Assembly: GCA_029762755.1 (NCBI GenBank)
Contig: JARVGH010000002.1
Span: 186,001-250,000, forward strand
Origin: Candidatus Bathyarchaeum tardum
Lineage (GTDB): Archaea; Thermoproteota; Bathyarchaeia; Bathyarchaeales; Bathyarchaeaceae
Length of the DNA: 64,000 bases
Direction of reading: 5' to 3'
The notes under the pieces were generated by a model. The model searched no databases. It saw only the letters and a program-made list of their open reading frames with translations, and was not told the origin of the DNA. Position numbers and translations under genes: made by a program. Shown in pieces: positions 50,447 through 59,318 of the stretch; positions within the stretch are counted from its first letter, which is position 1; each line of letters opens with the position of its first letter.

Positions 50447-52414
50447 ATGCGATTTGAATTAGTAGCGCCCTACAAGATGTCTCCAGGTCAAGAAGAGGCA
50501 GTGGAAAAGCTGGTCAAAAATTTTGAGACAAAAGACAAACAAACTCTTCTTGGCATTACTGGAAGTGGAAAAACATTTGTAATGGCAAACTTGATTAACA
50601 AACTGCAAAAACCTACTCTAATTCTTGCTCATAATAAAACATTGGCAGCTCAACTTTACGCGGAATTAAAAGAGTTATTCCCAAAAAACAGAGTTGAATA
50701 CTTCATTTCATTTTATTCCTATTACCAGCCGGAATCGTACCTGCCTACTTCTGACATGTATATCGAAAAAGATTCTGACATCAACGAACAAATTGAAAAA
50801 ATGCGCATGCATGCGGTTTCAAGCATTCTAAGTCGTGAAGACACAATAATTGTCGCCAGTATAAGCTGTATCTACGGTTTAGGAAACCCTGAAGATTACG
50901 AGGGAATGGCAGCAAATTTGAGTACAGGAAAAACAATGAAACGGCGAGAATTGTTGCAGTCTCTTGTAAACATGCAATATGAAAGAAACGATCAAGTTCT
51001 GGAGGCAGGCAACTTCAGGGTTCGCGGCAACGTTGTAGATGTTGTCCCAGCGTATGAAGAAGATATTTTGAGGATTGAATTGGAAGACAACAAAATTAAG
51101 AGTTTAAAAGAGGTTGAAGCCCTTACAGGAGACGTTAAAGTTAATCTAGACAACATCACGTTGTATCCTGCTCGTCAGTATGTAGTTCCTGAAACGAAAC
51201 AAAAACGAGCCCTAGATCAGATACAAAAAGAACTAGAAGAAGAGCTACCAAAACTTCCGGCTCTTGAGGCACAAAGACTCAGGAAACGTGTAACATACGA
51301 CATTGAAATTATAAAAGAAATGGGTTACTGCAAAGGAATTGAAAACTACAGCCGCCATTTTGATGGTCGATGTGCAGGGGAGCCTCCGTTTGTCTTGCTT
51401 GATTATTTTCCCAAAGATTATTTACTGATAATTGACGAAAGCCACCAGACGATTCCTCAATCTCGAGCCATGTTTAATGGAGATTATTCCCGCAAAAAGA
51501 ACTTGGTTGATTATGGTTTTCGTTTGTCATGTGCTTTTGATAACCGTCCTCTTAAGTTTGATGAGTTTGAAAATAAGATGAACAAAACGTTGTTTGTTTC
51601 TGCGACTCCCGCCGATTACGAACTAAACCAAAGCGGCAAACCTGTGCAGTTGATTACTAGACCCACAGGGCTTCTTGATCCTGAAGTTGAAGTTCATCCC
51701 ATTGACGGTCAAATGAAGCATTTGATTTCTGAAGCAAAAAAGACCATCGAACGGGGGGAAAGAGTTCTAGTTACTACCCTCACGAAAAGAATGGCAGAAG
51801 ATTTGACTGATTACCTAGTCAAAGAAGGCTTACGAGTAAGGTACATGCACTCAGAAATTGATAGTTTAGACAGAATTGAGTTAGTTAGACAGTTGCGGGC
51901 GGGGGATTACGATATTCTTGTTGGTATTAACTTGTTGCGTGAAGGTTTAGATGTGCCTGAAGTATCTACCATTTTTATTTTGGATGCAGATAAAGAAGGT
52001 TTCTTGCGGGATGAACGCAGTCTTATTCAGACCATTGGTCGTGCTGCCCGGAACGTGAATGGTAAAGTGATTTTGTACGCTGAAGAGAAAACCCAGTCTA
52101 TGAAAAGAGCAATGGAGGTTACTCATTTCAGGCGCATGTTCCAGAAAAACTACAACAAGAAACACAACATTACTCCTCGTACTATCGTGAAAAGTGTGGC
52201 GGAAAGTGAACGAAAAATCAAAGGTACCAAACATTTGGCGAAAACTGAGATTCAAAGAAAACTAATTGATTTAGATGCCCAGATGCGTGCTGCGGCTGAA
52301 CGTTTGGAGTTTGAGAAGGCCATTGAGTTTAGGGACCGTATTCAGGAATTGGAGAAGTCGTTGGATTATGTTTTGAGTAAATCTGAGAAGAAATCTCGAA
52401 AAAAAGGTAAGTAG
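50447..52414 (+). CDS. uvrB: UvrB, excinuclease ABC subunit B
   Basis: ATG at 50447 gives MRFELVAPYKMSPGQEE, the usual UvrB start, with GGATGA 4-9 nt upstream. The 655-residue helicase-like protein has Walker A GITGSGKTF near residue 39, the beta-hairpin YYQPESYLP near 90, Walker B IIDESHQT near 330, helicase motif VI QTIGRAARN near 535, and a C-terminal UVR domain (AAERLEFEKAIEFRDRIQEL) that contacts UvrC. UvrB verifies damage in nucleotide excision repair. It heads the cluster with uvrA and uvrC. Bacterial-type NER in archaea is usually ascribed to gene transfer. Confidence 0.95.
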   Translation: MRFELVAPYKMSPGQEEAVEKLVKNFETKDKQTLLGITGSGKTFVMANLINKLQKPTLILAHNKTLAAQLYAELKELFPKNRVEYFISFYSYYQPESYLPTSDMYIEKDSDINEQIEKMRMHAVSSILSREDTIIVASISCIYGLGNPEDYEGMAANLSTGKTMKRRELLQSLVNMQYERNDQVLEAGNFRVRGNVVDVVPAYEEDILRIELEDNKIKSLKEVEALTGDVKVNLDNITLYPARQYVVPETKQKRALDQIQKELEEELPKLPALEAQRLRKRVTYDIEIIKEMGYCKGIENYSRHFDGRCAGEPPFVLLDYFPKDYLLIIDESHQTIPQSRAMFNGDYSRKKNLVDYGFRLSCAFDNRPLKFDEFENKMNKTLFVSATPADYELNQSGKPVQLITRPTGLLDPEVEVHPIDGQMKHLISEAKKTIERGERVLVTTLTKRMAEDLTDYLVKEGLRVRYMHSEIDSLDRIELVRQLRAGDYDILVGINLLREGLDVPEVSTIFILDADKEGFLRDERSLIQTIGRAARNVNGKVILYAEEKTQSMKRAMEVTHFRRMFQKNYNKKHNITPRTIVKSVAESERKIKGTKHLAKTEIQRKLIDLDAQMRAAAERLEFEKAIEFRDRIQELEKSLDYVLSKSEKKSRKKGK

Positions 52415-52461
52415 AATAGGTTCCATTTGTTGTCAATATAGCCTATAACAGGGAAAAGCGT

Positions 52462-55338
52462 ATGAGAGATAGCATTTTCGTTAAGGGTGCCCGGGAGCAT
52501 AACTTGAAGAACGTTGATGTAGAGTTACCTAGGAACAAGTTTATTGTAATTACAGGATTGTCTGGGTCTGGAAAATCAACCTTAGCATTTGATACTATTT
52601 ATGCGGAAGGGCAAAGAAGATACGTGGAGAGCCTTTCAGCTTATGCTCGCCAGTTTTTAGGTTTGATGGATAAGCCAGATGTGGATTCCATTGAAGGTTT
52701 GTCTCCTGCGATTTCTATTGAACAAAAGACTACAAGCAAGAATCCTCGTTCCACAGTTGGAACTGTAACTGAAATTTATGACTATTTGCGGTTGCTTTTT
52801 GCCCGTATTGGAGTTCATCATTGTCCCAAGTGTGATAGTTTGATTCATCCTCAGAGTCCAGAAAACATTACAAGTTTAATAATGAATGAACAAAGCAGAA
52901 CCTTGACTTTTCTTGCACCTATTATCAGGGGAATAAAGGGAACCCACGAAAAAGTTTTGGAAGATTTGAAGAAAGACGGCTACACCAAAGTTAGAGTTGA
53001 CCAGCAAGTTTACGATATTGAGCAAATCAACGAAATAAAAATGGAACGTTACGTGAAGCACTGGATTGAAGCAGTAATTGACACTGTAGAAATCGATCAT
53101 GAAGAACGGTCCCGCATCGCAGAAGCAGTAGAGCAGGCGTTGGAAGTCGGTAAAGGCACAATGATAGTTATTGACAGCAAACTTGACGCTAAACAACTGC
53201 GAGAAGTAGAACGCTTCGAGGCAGAAACAATATACAGCACCTTTGGAGCTTGCCCAAATCATCCAGAAATTGTGTTTGAAAGTTTAGAACCTCGAATGTT
53301 TTCCTTCAATTCACCGTATGGAGCATGTCCAGAATGTCACGGTTTGGGTAACACTATGGAAGTTTCCGAAGATTTGGTTATCCCCAACAAAAACAAGTCA
53401 ATAATCGATGGTGCCTTGGCAGTATACGGTAAAATGGATCTGAGCTGGAGGGTTCAACAAATTGCTGCTGTGGGAAAAAAGTTTGGTTTTGATGTTTTCA
53501 CTCCATTAAGGGACTTTAGCAGAAAACAGCTTGATGTTTTGTTGCACGGAACTAAATCACCCGTCAACGGAACATGGTCAAATGGTGCCAGCATGTGGAT
53601 GAAAAAAGGTTGGGAAGGAGTTATTCCCCAGACCATGAGGTTGTATCGCCAAACAGACAGTGAATACAGAAAAGAAGCAATTATGAAGTTCATGAAAGAA
53701 ACTCCTTGTGCTGCTTGTAAGGGGAAACGTTTGCGTCCAGTTATGCTTGGTGTTCGGTTATTAGACAAAAACATAAGCGATGTTACCGAACTTTCCATCG
53801 AAGATGCAGTTGATTTCTTTGGGGGGCTTTCAGATAAACTAAACGAGAAAGAGTTAGTAATCGCCAAACAGGTGCTCAAAGAAATCAACGAGCGTTTAGG
53901 ATTTCTAAAAAATGTAGGATTAGGCTATTTGACTTTGGCTAGGGCTGCTCGCACTTTGTCGGGTGGAGAGGCTCAGCGTATTCGTTTGGCTACTCAGATC
54001 GGCAGTAACTTGATGGGTGTTTTGTACATATTGGACGAACCCAGTATTGGCTTGCACCACCGAGACAACAAGAAACTTATAAGCACACTTCACAGGCTTC
54101 GAGATTTAGGCAACACCCTGATTGTAGTAGAACACGACGAAGAAACTATCCTTAACTCGGATTATATCGTGGACATGGGTCCAGGAGCAGGTGTTCGTGG
54201 AGGCCAAATTGTTTGCAGGGGAACTGTTTCAGAAATTATGGAGTGCAAAAACAGTCTTACAGGTAAATATTTGTCAGGTAAATTAAAAATTGATGTACCC
54301 AAAAAACGACGAAAACCTGCAGGTTACATGACCATTAACGGGGCTCTGGAGAATAATCTCAAGAATGTTTCAGTTAGTCTTCCATTAGGTGTTCTGTGTG
54401 GAATAACTGGTGTTTCAGGTTCAGGAAAAAGCACGTTAATGAACTTGACAGTTATGCCTGCTTTGCGGGAAAACTTTGGGGAACATGTGGACAAAGTTGG
54501 AAAACACAGTTCAATAGAGGTCCCCGAAGAAGTGCAGAACGTCATCATAATTAATCAGGAACCTATCGGGAAAACTCCTCGAAGTAATCCTGCGACGTAT
54601 ACCAAATTGTTTGATGAAATTCGTAAACTATTTGCTCAAACCAAAGATGCAAAAATGAAAGGTTACAAACCGGGAAGATTCTCATTTAACGTGAAAGGGG
54701 GAAGATGTGAAACCTGTGGTGGTTATGGTCTTATTCGTATTGAAATGAATTTTCTGCCCGACGTTTACGTGAAATGCAGTGATTGCAAAGGTAAACGTTA
54801 CAACAAAGAAACTTTGAGTATCAGATACAAAGGAAAAAACATTGCTGAAGTTTTGGACATGGAAGTTGAAGAAGCAGCAAAATTCTTTGAAAATATTCCG
54901 TCAATTTCCCGTAAACTTCAAACCTTGCTGGATGTGGGTTTGGGTTACATTAAATTGGGTCAGAGTTCAACAACCCTTTCGGGTGGAGAAAGTCAACGAA
55001 TCAAGATTACTCGTGAATTAAGCAAACAAAAGTGTGGTCACGTGGTTTACATGTTAGATGAGCCAACAACTGGGTTACACTTTCACGACACGAAACGTTT
55101 GATTCAAGTGTTAAACAGTTTGGTGGACAAAAGAAACACCGTTTACGTGATTGAACACAACCTTGACGTCATAAAAAGTTGTGACTACTTGATTGACTTA
55201 GGTCCCGAAGGTGGAGACGAAGGCGGACAAATAATTGCCCAAGGAACACCTGAAGAACTCACTAAAGTTTCGGGTTCGTACACGGGGAAGTTTCTAAAAG
55301 AATGCAACACACAAGATAGAATTGGTTGTTATCATTGA
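52462..55338 (+). CDS. uvrA: UvrA, excinuclease ABC subunit A
   Basis: The 958-residue protein has two ABC ATPase modules: Walker A GLSGSGKST near residue 31 and GVSGSGKST near 650, signatures LSGGEAQRI and LSGGESQRI, and Walker B sequences ILDEPSIGL and MLDEPTTGL. Zinc sites occur at CPEC (with CPNH) and at CETCGGYG...CSDCKGKR. UvrA finds damaged DNA and loads UvrB. It starts 47 nt after uvrB with a GGGAAAAGCGT site before ATG. It overlaps uvrC by 13 bp, so the two are co-translated. Confidence 0.95.
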   Translation: MRDSIFVKGAREHNLKNVDVELPRNKFIVITGLSGSGKSTLAFDTIYAEGQRRYVESLSAYARQFLGLMDKPDVDSIEGLSPAISIEQKTTSKNPRSTVGTVTEIYDYLRLLFARIGVHHCPKCDSLIHPQSPENITSLIMNEQSRTLTFLAPIIRGIKGTHEKVLEDLKKDGYTKVRVDQQVYDIEQINEIKMERYVKHWIEAVIDTVEIDHEERSRIAEAVEQALEVGKGTMIVIDSKLDAKQLREVERFEAETIYSTFGACPNHPEIVFESLEPRMFSFNSPYGACPECHGLGNTMEVSEDLVIPNKNKSIIDGALAVYGKMDLSWRVQQIAAVGKKFGFDVFTPLRDFSRKQLDVLLHGTKSPVNGTWSNGASMWMKKGWEGVIPQTMRLYRQTDSEYRKEAIMKFMKETPCAACKGKRLRPVMLGVRLLDKNISDVTELSIEDAVDFFGGLSDKLNEKELVIAKQVLKEINERLGFLKNVGLGYLTLARAARTLSGGEAQRIRLATQIGSNLMGVLYILDEPSIGLHHRDNKKLISTLHRLRDLGNTLIVVEHDEETILNSDYIVDMGPGAGVRGGQIVCRGTVSEIMECKNSLTGKYLSGKLKIDVPKKRRKPAGYMTINGALENNLKNVSVSLPLGVLCGITGVSGSGKSTLMNLTVMPALRENFGEHVDKVGKHSSIEVPEEVQNVIIINQEPIGKTPRSNPATYTKLFDEIRKLFAQTKDAKMKGYKPGRFSFNVKGGRCETCGGYGLIRIEMNFLPDVYVKCSDCKGKRYNKETLSIRYKGKNIAEVLDMEVEEAAKFFENIPSISRKLQTLLDVGLGYIKLGQSSTTLSGGESQRIKITRELSKQKCGHVVYMLDEPTTGLHFHDTKRLIQVLNSLVDKRNTVYVIEHNLDVIKSCDYLIDLGPEGGDEGGQIIAQGTPEELTKVSGSYTGKFLKECNTQDRIGCYH

Positions 55339-56945
55339 TTTCGCTGTCTGAACCGTCCCAGTTTAACAGTTCAGAAATTCCCACCCAGCCGGGAGTCTAC
55401 CTCTTCAAAAATAGTAAGGGAGAAATTATCTATATTGGAAAAGCAAAAAATCTCAGGGCAAGGGTTCGAAGCTATTTTTCAAAGTCGGATCAGACTCCAA
55501 AAACTAGGCATCTTATTGCCCGAATCCGCAGCATAGAATGGATTATTGTATTTAATGAAGTAGAAGCATTACTGTTGGAAAATAAATTAGTTAAAAAACA
55601 TAAACCAAAATATAACATCAACCTAAAGGATGCAAAAACTTTCGCATATATTGCCATTTCAAAAGATGCATATCCCAGAATTTTTAGTACACGAAAACCT
55701 TCATCAAGATTTTACATGTTTGGTCCTTACACTGAAGGATACTTGCGGCGCGAGCTTCAGCGTTTGGTTGTTAAAATTTTTAGATTACGCACTTGTAAAA
55801 AACTGCCTAAGCGTGCGTGTTTGAATTTTCATATTGGTTTATGCACTGCTCCATGTGAAAACAAGGCATCTCAGGAGCAGTATAAAGAGCAGGTTGAACA
55901 GGCTCGTTCCTTTTTGATGGGCAAATATGAGCAGTTAACTGAAAACCTTACATTACAGATGGATAAAGCTTCCAAAGAAATGCAATATGAGCGGGCGTTG
56001 GAATTGCGCAATCAAATTGCGTCAATTCAATTATTGACTCAGCGTCAGGTTGTTGATTCTTACCGAAAATATGACCAAGATGTTATAGCATTTCGGCGCC
56101 TCGGAGATAAGACCCTAGTAGTTCAGATGGGCGTTCGCAAAGGTGTGTTGCTTGGGAAAAAGGAGTACACCTTGGATTTTGAGCCTCAAATTGAGCAGAT
56201 GTTTTTGAAGGAGTTTTATGACAAAAATCGTATTCCTCAGGAAATTTTGCTTAACACACAAGCGTGGGCAGATTTTGAAGAAAAAACAGCATTGGAAGAA
56301 TATTTTGCAACAATTGCAGGAGCTCCTGTTAACATCAGCATCCCAACTGAAGGGGATGAGCTTTATCTTATGAGGTTAGCAGAAAAGAATATTGAAGCAA
56401 ACCTAGACGAGGACAGCGCCTTAGTTGACCTTCAAACGGAGTTGAATTTGCCGTCCCTTCCTAGGGTGATTGAATGTTTTGATGTTTCTAACCTAGGAAA
56501 AGAACATGTAGTTTCTGGAATGGTCAGGTTTATCGACGGCAGTCCGGACAAGAGTAATTACCGCAGATTTAAGATAAAAACTGTAAAGGGACAAGATGAT
56601 TTTGCCAGTATGCAAGAAGCAGTAACTCGAAGATACAGGCGTTTAATTAATGAAGATTCGCCTCTTCCGGATTTGATCGTAGTTGATGGAGGTCCAGGGC
56701 AGGTTTCGTCTGCAACATCTGCGTTAAAGTCTTTGGGTTTGCAGGTTCCTCTTATTGGTTTAGCTAAAAAATATGAAGAAATATTCTTGCCTGAAGAAAC
56801 AGTTCCCCGCAGGTTCAAGAAGAATAGTAGAATGATGCTTTTGTTGCGCAAAATTCGTGATGCGGCGCATAACTTTTCGATTAGTTACAGCAGAAAACGT
56901 AAAGAAATGCAAACAAAAGAAGAATTTAACGCCAAACACAATTGA
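55326..56945 (+). CDS. uvrC: UvrC, excinuclease ABC subunit C (no C-terminal HhH)
   Basis: The 539-residue protein starts with TTG inside the end of uvrA. It has the GIY-YIG nuclease QPGVYLFKNSKGEIIYIGKA near residue 21, a UVR domain (KASKEMQYERALELRNQIAS) near 220, and the RNase H-like second nuclease (ECFDVSNLGKEHVVSGM near 380 and LIVVDGGPGQVSSA near 450). The tandem helix-hairpin-helix region of longer bacterial UvrC is absent, as the protein ends soon after KIRDAAHNFSISY. UvrC makes the 3' and 5' cuts in excision repair. It converges with a wHTH/zinc-ribbon gene. Confidence 0.93.
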   Translation: MLSLISLSEPSQFNSSEIPTQPGVYLFKNSKGEIIYIGKAKNLRARVRSYFSKSDQTPKTRHLIARIRSIEWIIVFNEVEALLLENKLVKKHKPKYNINLKDAKTFAYIAISKDAYPRIFSTRKPSSRFYMFGPYTEGYLRRELQRLVVKIFRLRTCKKLPKRACLNFHIGLCTAPCENKASQEQYKEQVEQARSFLMGKYEQLTENLTLQMDKASKEMQYERALELRNQIASIQLLTQRQVVDSYRKYDQDVIAFRRLGDKTLVVQMGVRKGVLLGKKEYTLDFEPQIEQMFLKEFYDKNRIPQEILLNTQAWADFEEKTALEEYFATIAGAPVNISIPTEGDELYLMRLAEKNIEANLDEDSALVDLQTELNLPSLPRVIECFDVSNLGKEHVVSGMVRFIDGSPDKSNYRRFKIKTVKGQDDFASMQEAVTRRYRRLINEDSPLPDLIVVDGGPGQVSSATSALKSLGLQVPLIGLAKKYEEIFLPEETVPRRFKKNSRMMLLLRKIRDAAHNFSISYSRKRKEMQTKEEFNAKHN

Positions 56946-56954
56946 CGTTTTTGA

Positions 56955-57407
56955 TTATTTTGCGATTTTTCGCTTGTCCAAGACTTTTCGGAAAGTTCCG
57001 TGCTTTGGACATTCGTACAGTCCAATGTGCAGTTGGAATCGTTTCCCTGCTCTGTCAGGTCGTCCAGCCATTTTCCAAGTCTTTTTTGGTTCAAATTTTC
57101 GTGAACATTCTGGACATTTTGCAATGTGCGGGTCAGCTAAAGTAAAGTACATTCGGTTGCCTACGACTTTCATTTTGATTGTTCCATGTCTTACCATGGC
57201 GTGTAAAAGTGTGATAAAATCAGCTATTACAAAGGTTGACATTCTGCTTATTTCTGGCGTAGTAAAATCGGTGTGGTAGTGAATTCCACCCATTATTTCT
57301 TGAGAAGTGAAAGCTCCATCTTTGCGGTCTTTAAGGAAGTTTACAATTTCCTCTTCAACTTTGCTGTGAAGTTTTCCCCCTTCAAACTTTTGTTTGGTTA
57401 TTGGCAT
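56955..57407 (-). CDS. Winged-helix protein with C-terminal zinc ribbon
   Basis: The 150-residue protein has an N-terminal winged helix (SKVEEEIVNFLKDRKDGAFT, ISRMSTFVIADFITLLHAM) and a C-terminal zinc ribbon with CPECSRKF near residue 98 and LYECPKHGTF near 130, giving three cysteines and a histidine as ligands. Around it, the KKTWKMAGRPDRAGKR stretch is strikingly basic and conserved-looking. It probably binds nucleic acid; the zinc ribbon may work with transcription or RNA polymerase. The family name is not known to me. It is convergent with uvrC. Confidence 0.72.
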   Translation of the reverse strand: MPITKQKFEGGKLHSKVEEEIVNFLKDRKDGAFTSQEIMGGIHYHTDFTTPEISRMSTFVIADFITLLHAMVRHGTIKMKVVGNRMYFTLADPHIAKCPECSRKFEPKKTWKMAGRPDRAGKRFQLHIGLYECPKHGTFRKVLDKRKIAK

Positions 57408-57607
57408 AAATTTCCCTTTGTAAATGTTCTAATTGGACATAAAGTGTGGTATTATGGCGCCTTTTGTCTTGTTTTGTATGTTATTTGATAACACATATAT
57501 AAATTAAATCTTACGATATGATAATATTGATTCTGTATAACCCAAAAAAACCACAAGACATAATATAGAGAAAACAGAACAATAGAAACCTGCGAGAGCG
57601 AAAAAAC

Positions 57608-57802
57608 ATGCCTGTAGAAATCTATGACATAGACAAATTTGTGCAAATTGCAGAAAAAGCAGAATACTGCAACATCAAACGACTAGACCGCGAAGTAAAA
57701 CTCAAACTACGCACACCCAACAAATTATACACCATAAAAATAAACCCCACAAAAGCCGAAGAAACAATCAAAAAACTAAGCTGCGAAATACGCGAGATTT
57801 AG
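57608..57802 (+). CDS. rpl38e: Ribosomal protein L38e
   Basis: The 64-residue protein starts MPVEIYDIDKFVQIAE, like the MPKEIKEIKDFL start of eukaryotic L38e, and continues with a basic beta-hairpin (VKLKLRTPNKLYTIKI) matching the KVRCSKYLYTL region. L38e is a small protein of the large ribosomal subunit, found in eukaryotes and only some archaea (TACK and related lineages). The match is convincing in order and length, but I have not aligned it to a database. It stands alone rather than in a ribosomal operon. Confidence 0.78.
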   Translation: MPVEIYDIDKFVQIAEKAEYCNIKRLDREVKLKLRTPNKLYTIKINPTKAEETIKKLSCEIREI

Positions 57803-58296
57803 TTACATTATGATGAAATCCGTAGCTTTTTACTTCCTTTTTCGGAAATAAGTTAAGCCATCATTGTCTTTTCCAAGTCCTCAAAACCTTTCTTTGAGTA
57901 ATTTTGTTATTTCATTTCGTGTTTCTGCAACTTTGACATCATATTCATCCCCCTCAAAGCTAACAATTGTGTTTGTTGCAGCTTACAATTAGTTGACCAA
58001 TTTTAGTTTCTGTGAGGAATAAATGCAAGTTTTGGGGGATTAGTATTGCATCGTGGTTTGTTGAATTTTATATTTTGCATCAGTGCAGTTCATTCGCCTC
58101 GCTTCGTTCGGCTCTTTCCCTTAATTCAAATAACTTGAAAAAAAAGAATTTTTTTCAGCAACCTCAAAGCGTGTTCAGGATTGTTTTCGGAGGATGCCGA
58201 TCATTTAGACCATTTACAAGCATTCCTTTTGATTTGCGGAAGATGAAAAAATATAGAAAAAATCCCCCAAAAGCATATTATTAGTTTTCATGAAAA
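57803..58296. other. Intergenic region with a gene remnant
   Basis: This stretch contains a decayed minus-strand fragment (listed separately) and, further right, a near-palindromic GCCTCGCTTCGTTCGGC segment near 58096-58112 of unknown role. The 90-codon frame at 58012-58284 is a chance frame through T- and A-runs. No other gene is seen. Confidence 0.4.
57853..57982 (-). pseudogene. Remnant of a small gene with a frameshift
   Basis: On the minus strand, a frame with no start codon reads TIVSFEGDEYDVKVAETRNE and continues to LLKERF before a stop. A +1 shift lets it continue as GFEDLEKTMMA and then a stop. The protein-like composition across both frames suggests an old coding region of about 43 residues that has lost its start and gained a frameshift. 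No family is recognised. Confidence 0.4.
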
Positions 58297-58398
58297 TTAA
58301 CGAAATTCAGGTGCCGTGTGCCGTAAGTTTAGTTCACGGACGCAACCTTCTCTGAAGGCCACGAAACCCGCTGGGCACACGATCTTTGGTACCTTCAA
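58297..58398 (-). other. Compact GC-richer element: structured RNA or 33-codon ORF
   Basis: This 102-bp block is richer in G and C than its flanks. The arms CGTGTGCC (58315-58322) and GGCACACG (58374-58381) pair perfectly over 8 bp, and a CCTTC-TCT-GAAGG hairpin lies inside (58346-58358). On the minus strand, a TTG starts a 33-codon frame that encodes KVPKIVCPAGFVAFREGC in its first half and reaches a stop at the block's end. There is no clear Shine-Dalgarno site. I cannot decide between a folded RNA, a small protein or both. Confidence 0.4.
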
Positions 58399-58547
58399 TG
58401 ATGTACACTATTAAGGGCATTAATAAACACTTTCTGGAAACTATTTACAGATAGCCCCATTCCCGAGTACAACAATGTAATCTAACATCTTACTGAAGGA
58501 AAAAATTTTGTTTTTTAGTTAGCCATCAAGTTATTCTACGGTTCTTT

Positions 58548-58736
58548 TTAATCTTTTATATCAATGAAAAGGCTCTCATAGCATTCATCATGGTAAAGTT
58601 TTGATGTTCCACTGTTTCGGTTACCTTTGATGTTATCACCAATTTTAAGTTCTTTACCACATTTTTTGCAAATTAAGTTTCCTTTGAAGCTTTTGATACG
58701 ACCATATTTTTCTTTTGTTAAAGCATATTGAATCAT
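58548..58736 (-). CDS. Small treble-clef/zinc-ribbon protein
   Basis: The ATG at 58736 follows GGTGA with 5 nt spacing and gives a 62-residue protein. A zinc site is formed by ICKKCGKEL and a C-terminal HDECYESL, i.e. two cysteines of CxxC plus a His and Cys. The basic N-terminus (TKEKYGRIKSFKG) and the GDNIKGNRNSG loop suggest nucleic-acid binding. I do not recognise the family. It follows the Hsp20 gene by 48 nt on the same strand, separated by a T9/A8 tract. Confidence 0.7.
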   Translation of the reverse strand: MIQYALTKEKYGRIKSFKGNLICKKCGKELKIGDNIKGNRNSGTSKLYHDECYESLFIDIKD

Positions 58737-58748
58737 TTTTTTCACCAG

Positions 58749-58765
58749 TTTTTTTTTAAAAAAAA
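58749..58765. terminator. T9/A8 palindrome between hsp20 and the zinc-ribbon gene
   Basis: Nine T residues then eight A residues form a palindrome in the 48-bp gap after Hsp20. On the minus strand it provides a T-run shortly after the Hsp20 stop, which suits archaeal termination. It is the third such tract in the window. Confidence 0.4.
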
Positions 58766-58784
58766 GATGAGGAAAATAGTTTAG

Positions 58785-59318
58785 TTATTTTAGTTCTATT
58801 TTCCTTAGTTTTTCATCCGGTTCAGGCTCTTTCTTAGGTGCAATAATTTCTAAGACACCATTATTCATTTTTGCCACAATTTTTGAAGGGTCAACTTCCT
58901 CAGGAAAATTAATTGTTCGTTTACTAGACGAATATGTACGTTCCCTGTGAAGATAGTTTTTATCTTTCGCTTCAAGCTGTGACTTCTTTTCTGCCCGGAA
59001 CGTCAAGGTATCTTTGTTTGTCAATATTTCAACGTCAGTTTTTTCAAAACCAGGCAATTCAGCCCTTACCAAAAATTGATCCCCATTATCAACCAAGTCA
59101 ACCAAAGCAGCTCTAACCGGCCAATTTTGTGTCATATCAGGCATCCATGTCCGCATGGGCAAAAAAGGAGACATCAGGTCGTCAAAGGATTTTCTAAAAT
59201 CTTCGAAAATAGAATCGAACCCCCGCGAAATAGTTGTTTCCCTTAGTGGTTGAATTGATACATTGTTTTCTGGTTGAGGTGCTTCTACAGTCTCTTTTTT
59301 CTTAGATTTTTCATTCAT
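58785..59318 (-). CDS. Hsp20/alpha-crystallin small heat-shock protein
   Basis: The 177-residue protein has a charged N-terminal region, a short amphipathic segment (FDSIFEDFRKSFDDLMSPFL) and the alpha-crystallin domain (from VRAALVDLVDNGDQFLVRAE), with the ELPGFEKTDVEI and FPEEVDPSKIVAKMNNGVLEI signatures. It ends with a basic KLRKIELK. The domain binds unfolded proteins as oligomers and prevents aggregation. A GGAG site precedes the ATG. It is the first gene before the zinc-ribbon protein on this strand. Confidence 0.9.
   Translation of the reverse strand: MNEKSKKKETVEAPQPENNVSIQPLRETTISRGFDSIFEDFRKSFDDLMSPFLPMRTWMPDMTQNWPVRAALVDLVDNGDQFLVRAELPGFEKTDVEILTNKDTLTFRAEKKSQLEAKDKNYLHRERTYSSSKRTINFPEEVDPSKIVAKMNNGVLEIIAPKKEPEPDEKLRKIELK

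Noticed and set aside
58012-58284. 90-codon plus-strand frame in the gap after L38e
   Set aside because: Cysteine-, serine- and phenylalanine-rich with no ribosome-binding site; likely chance.
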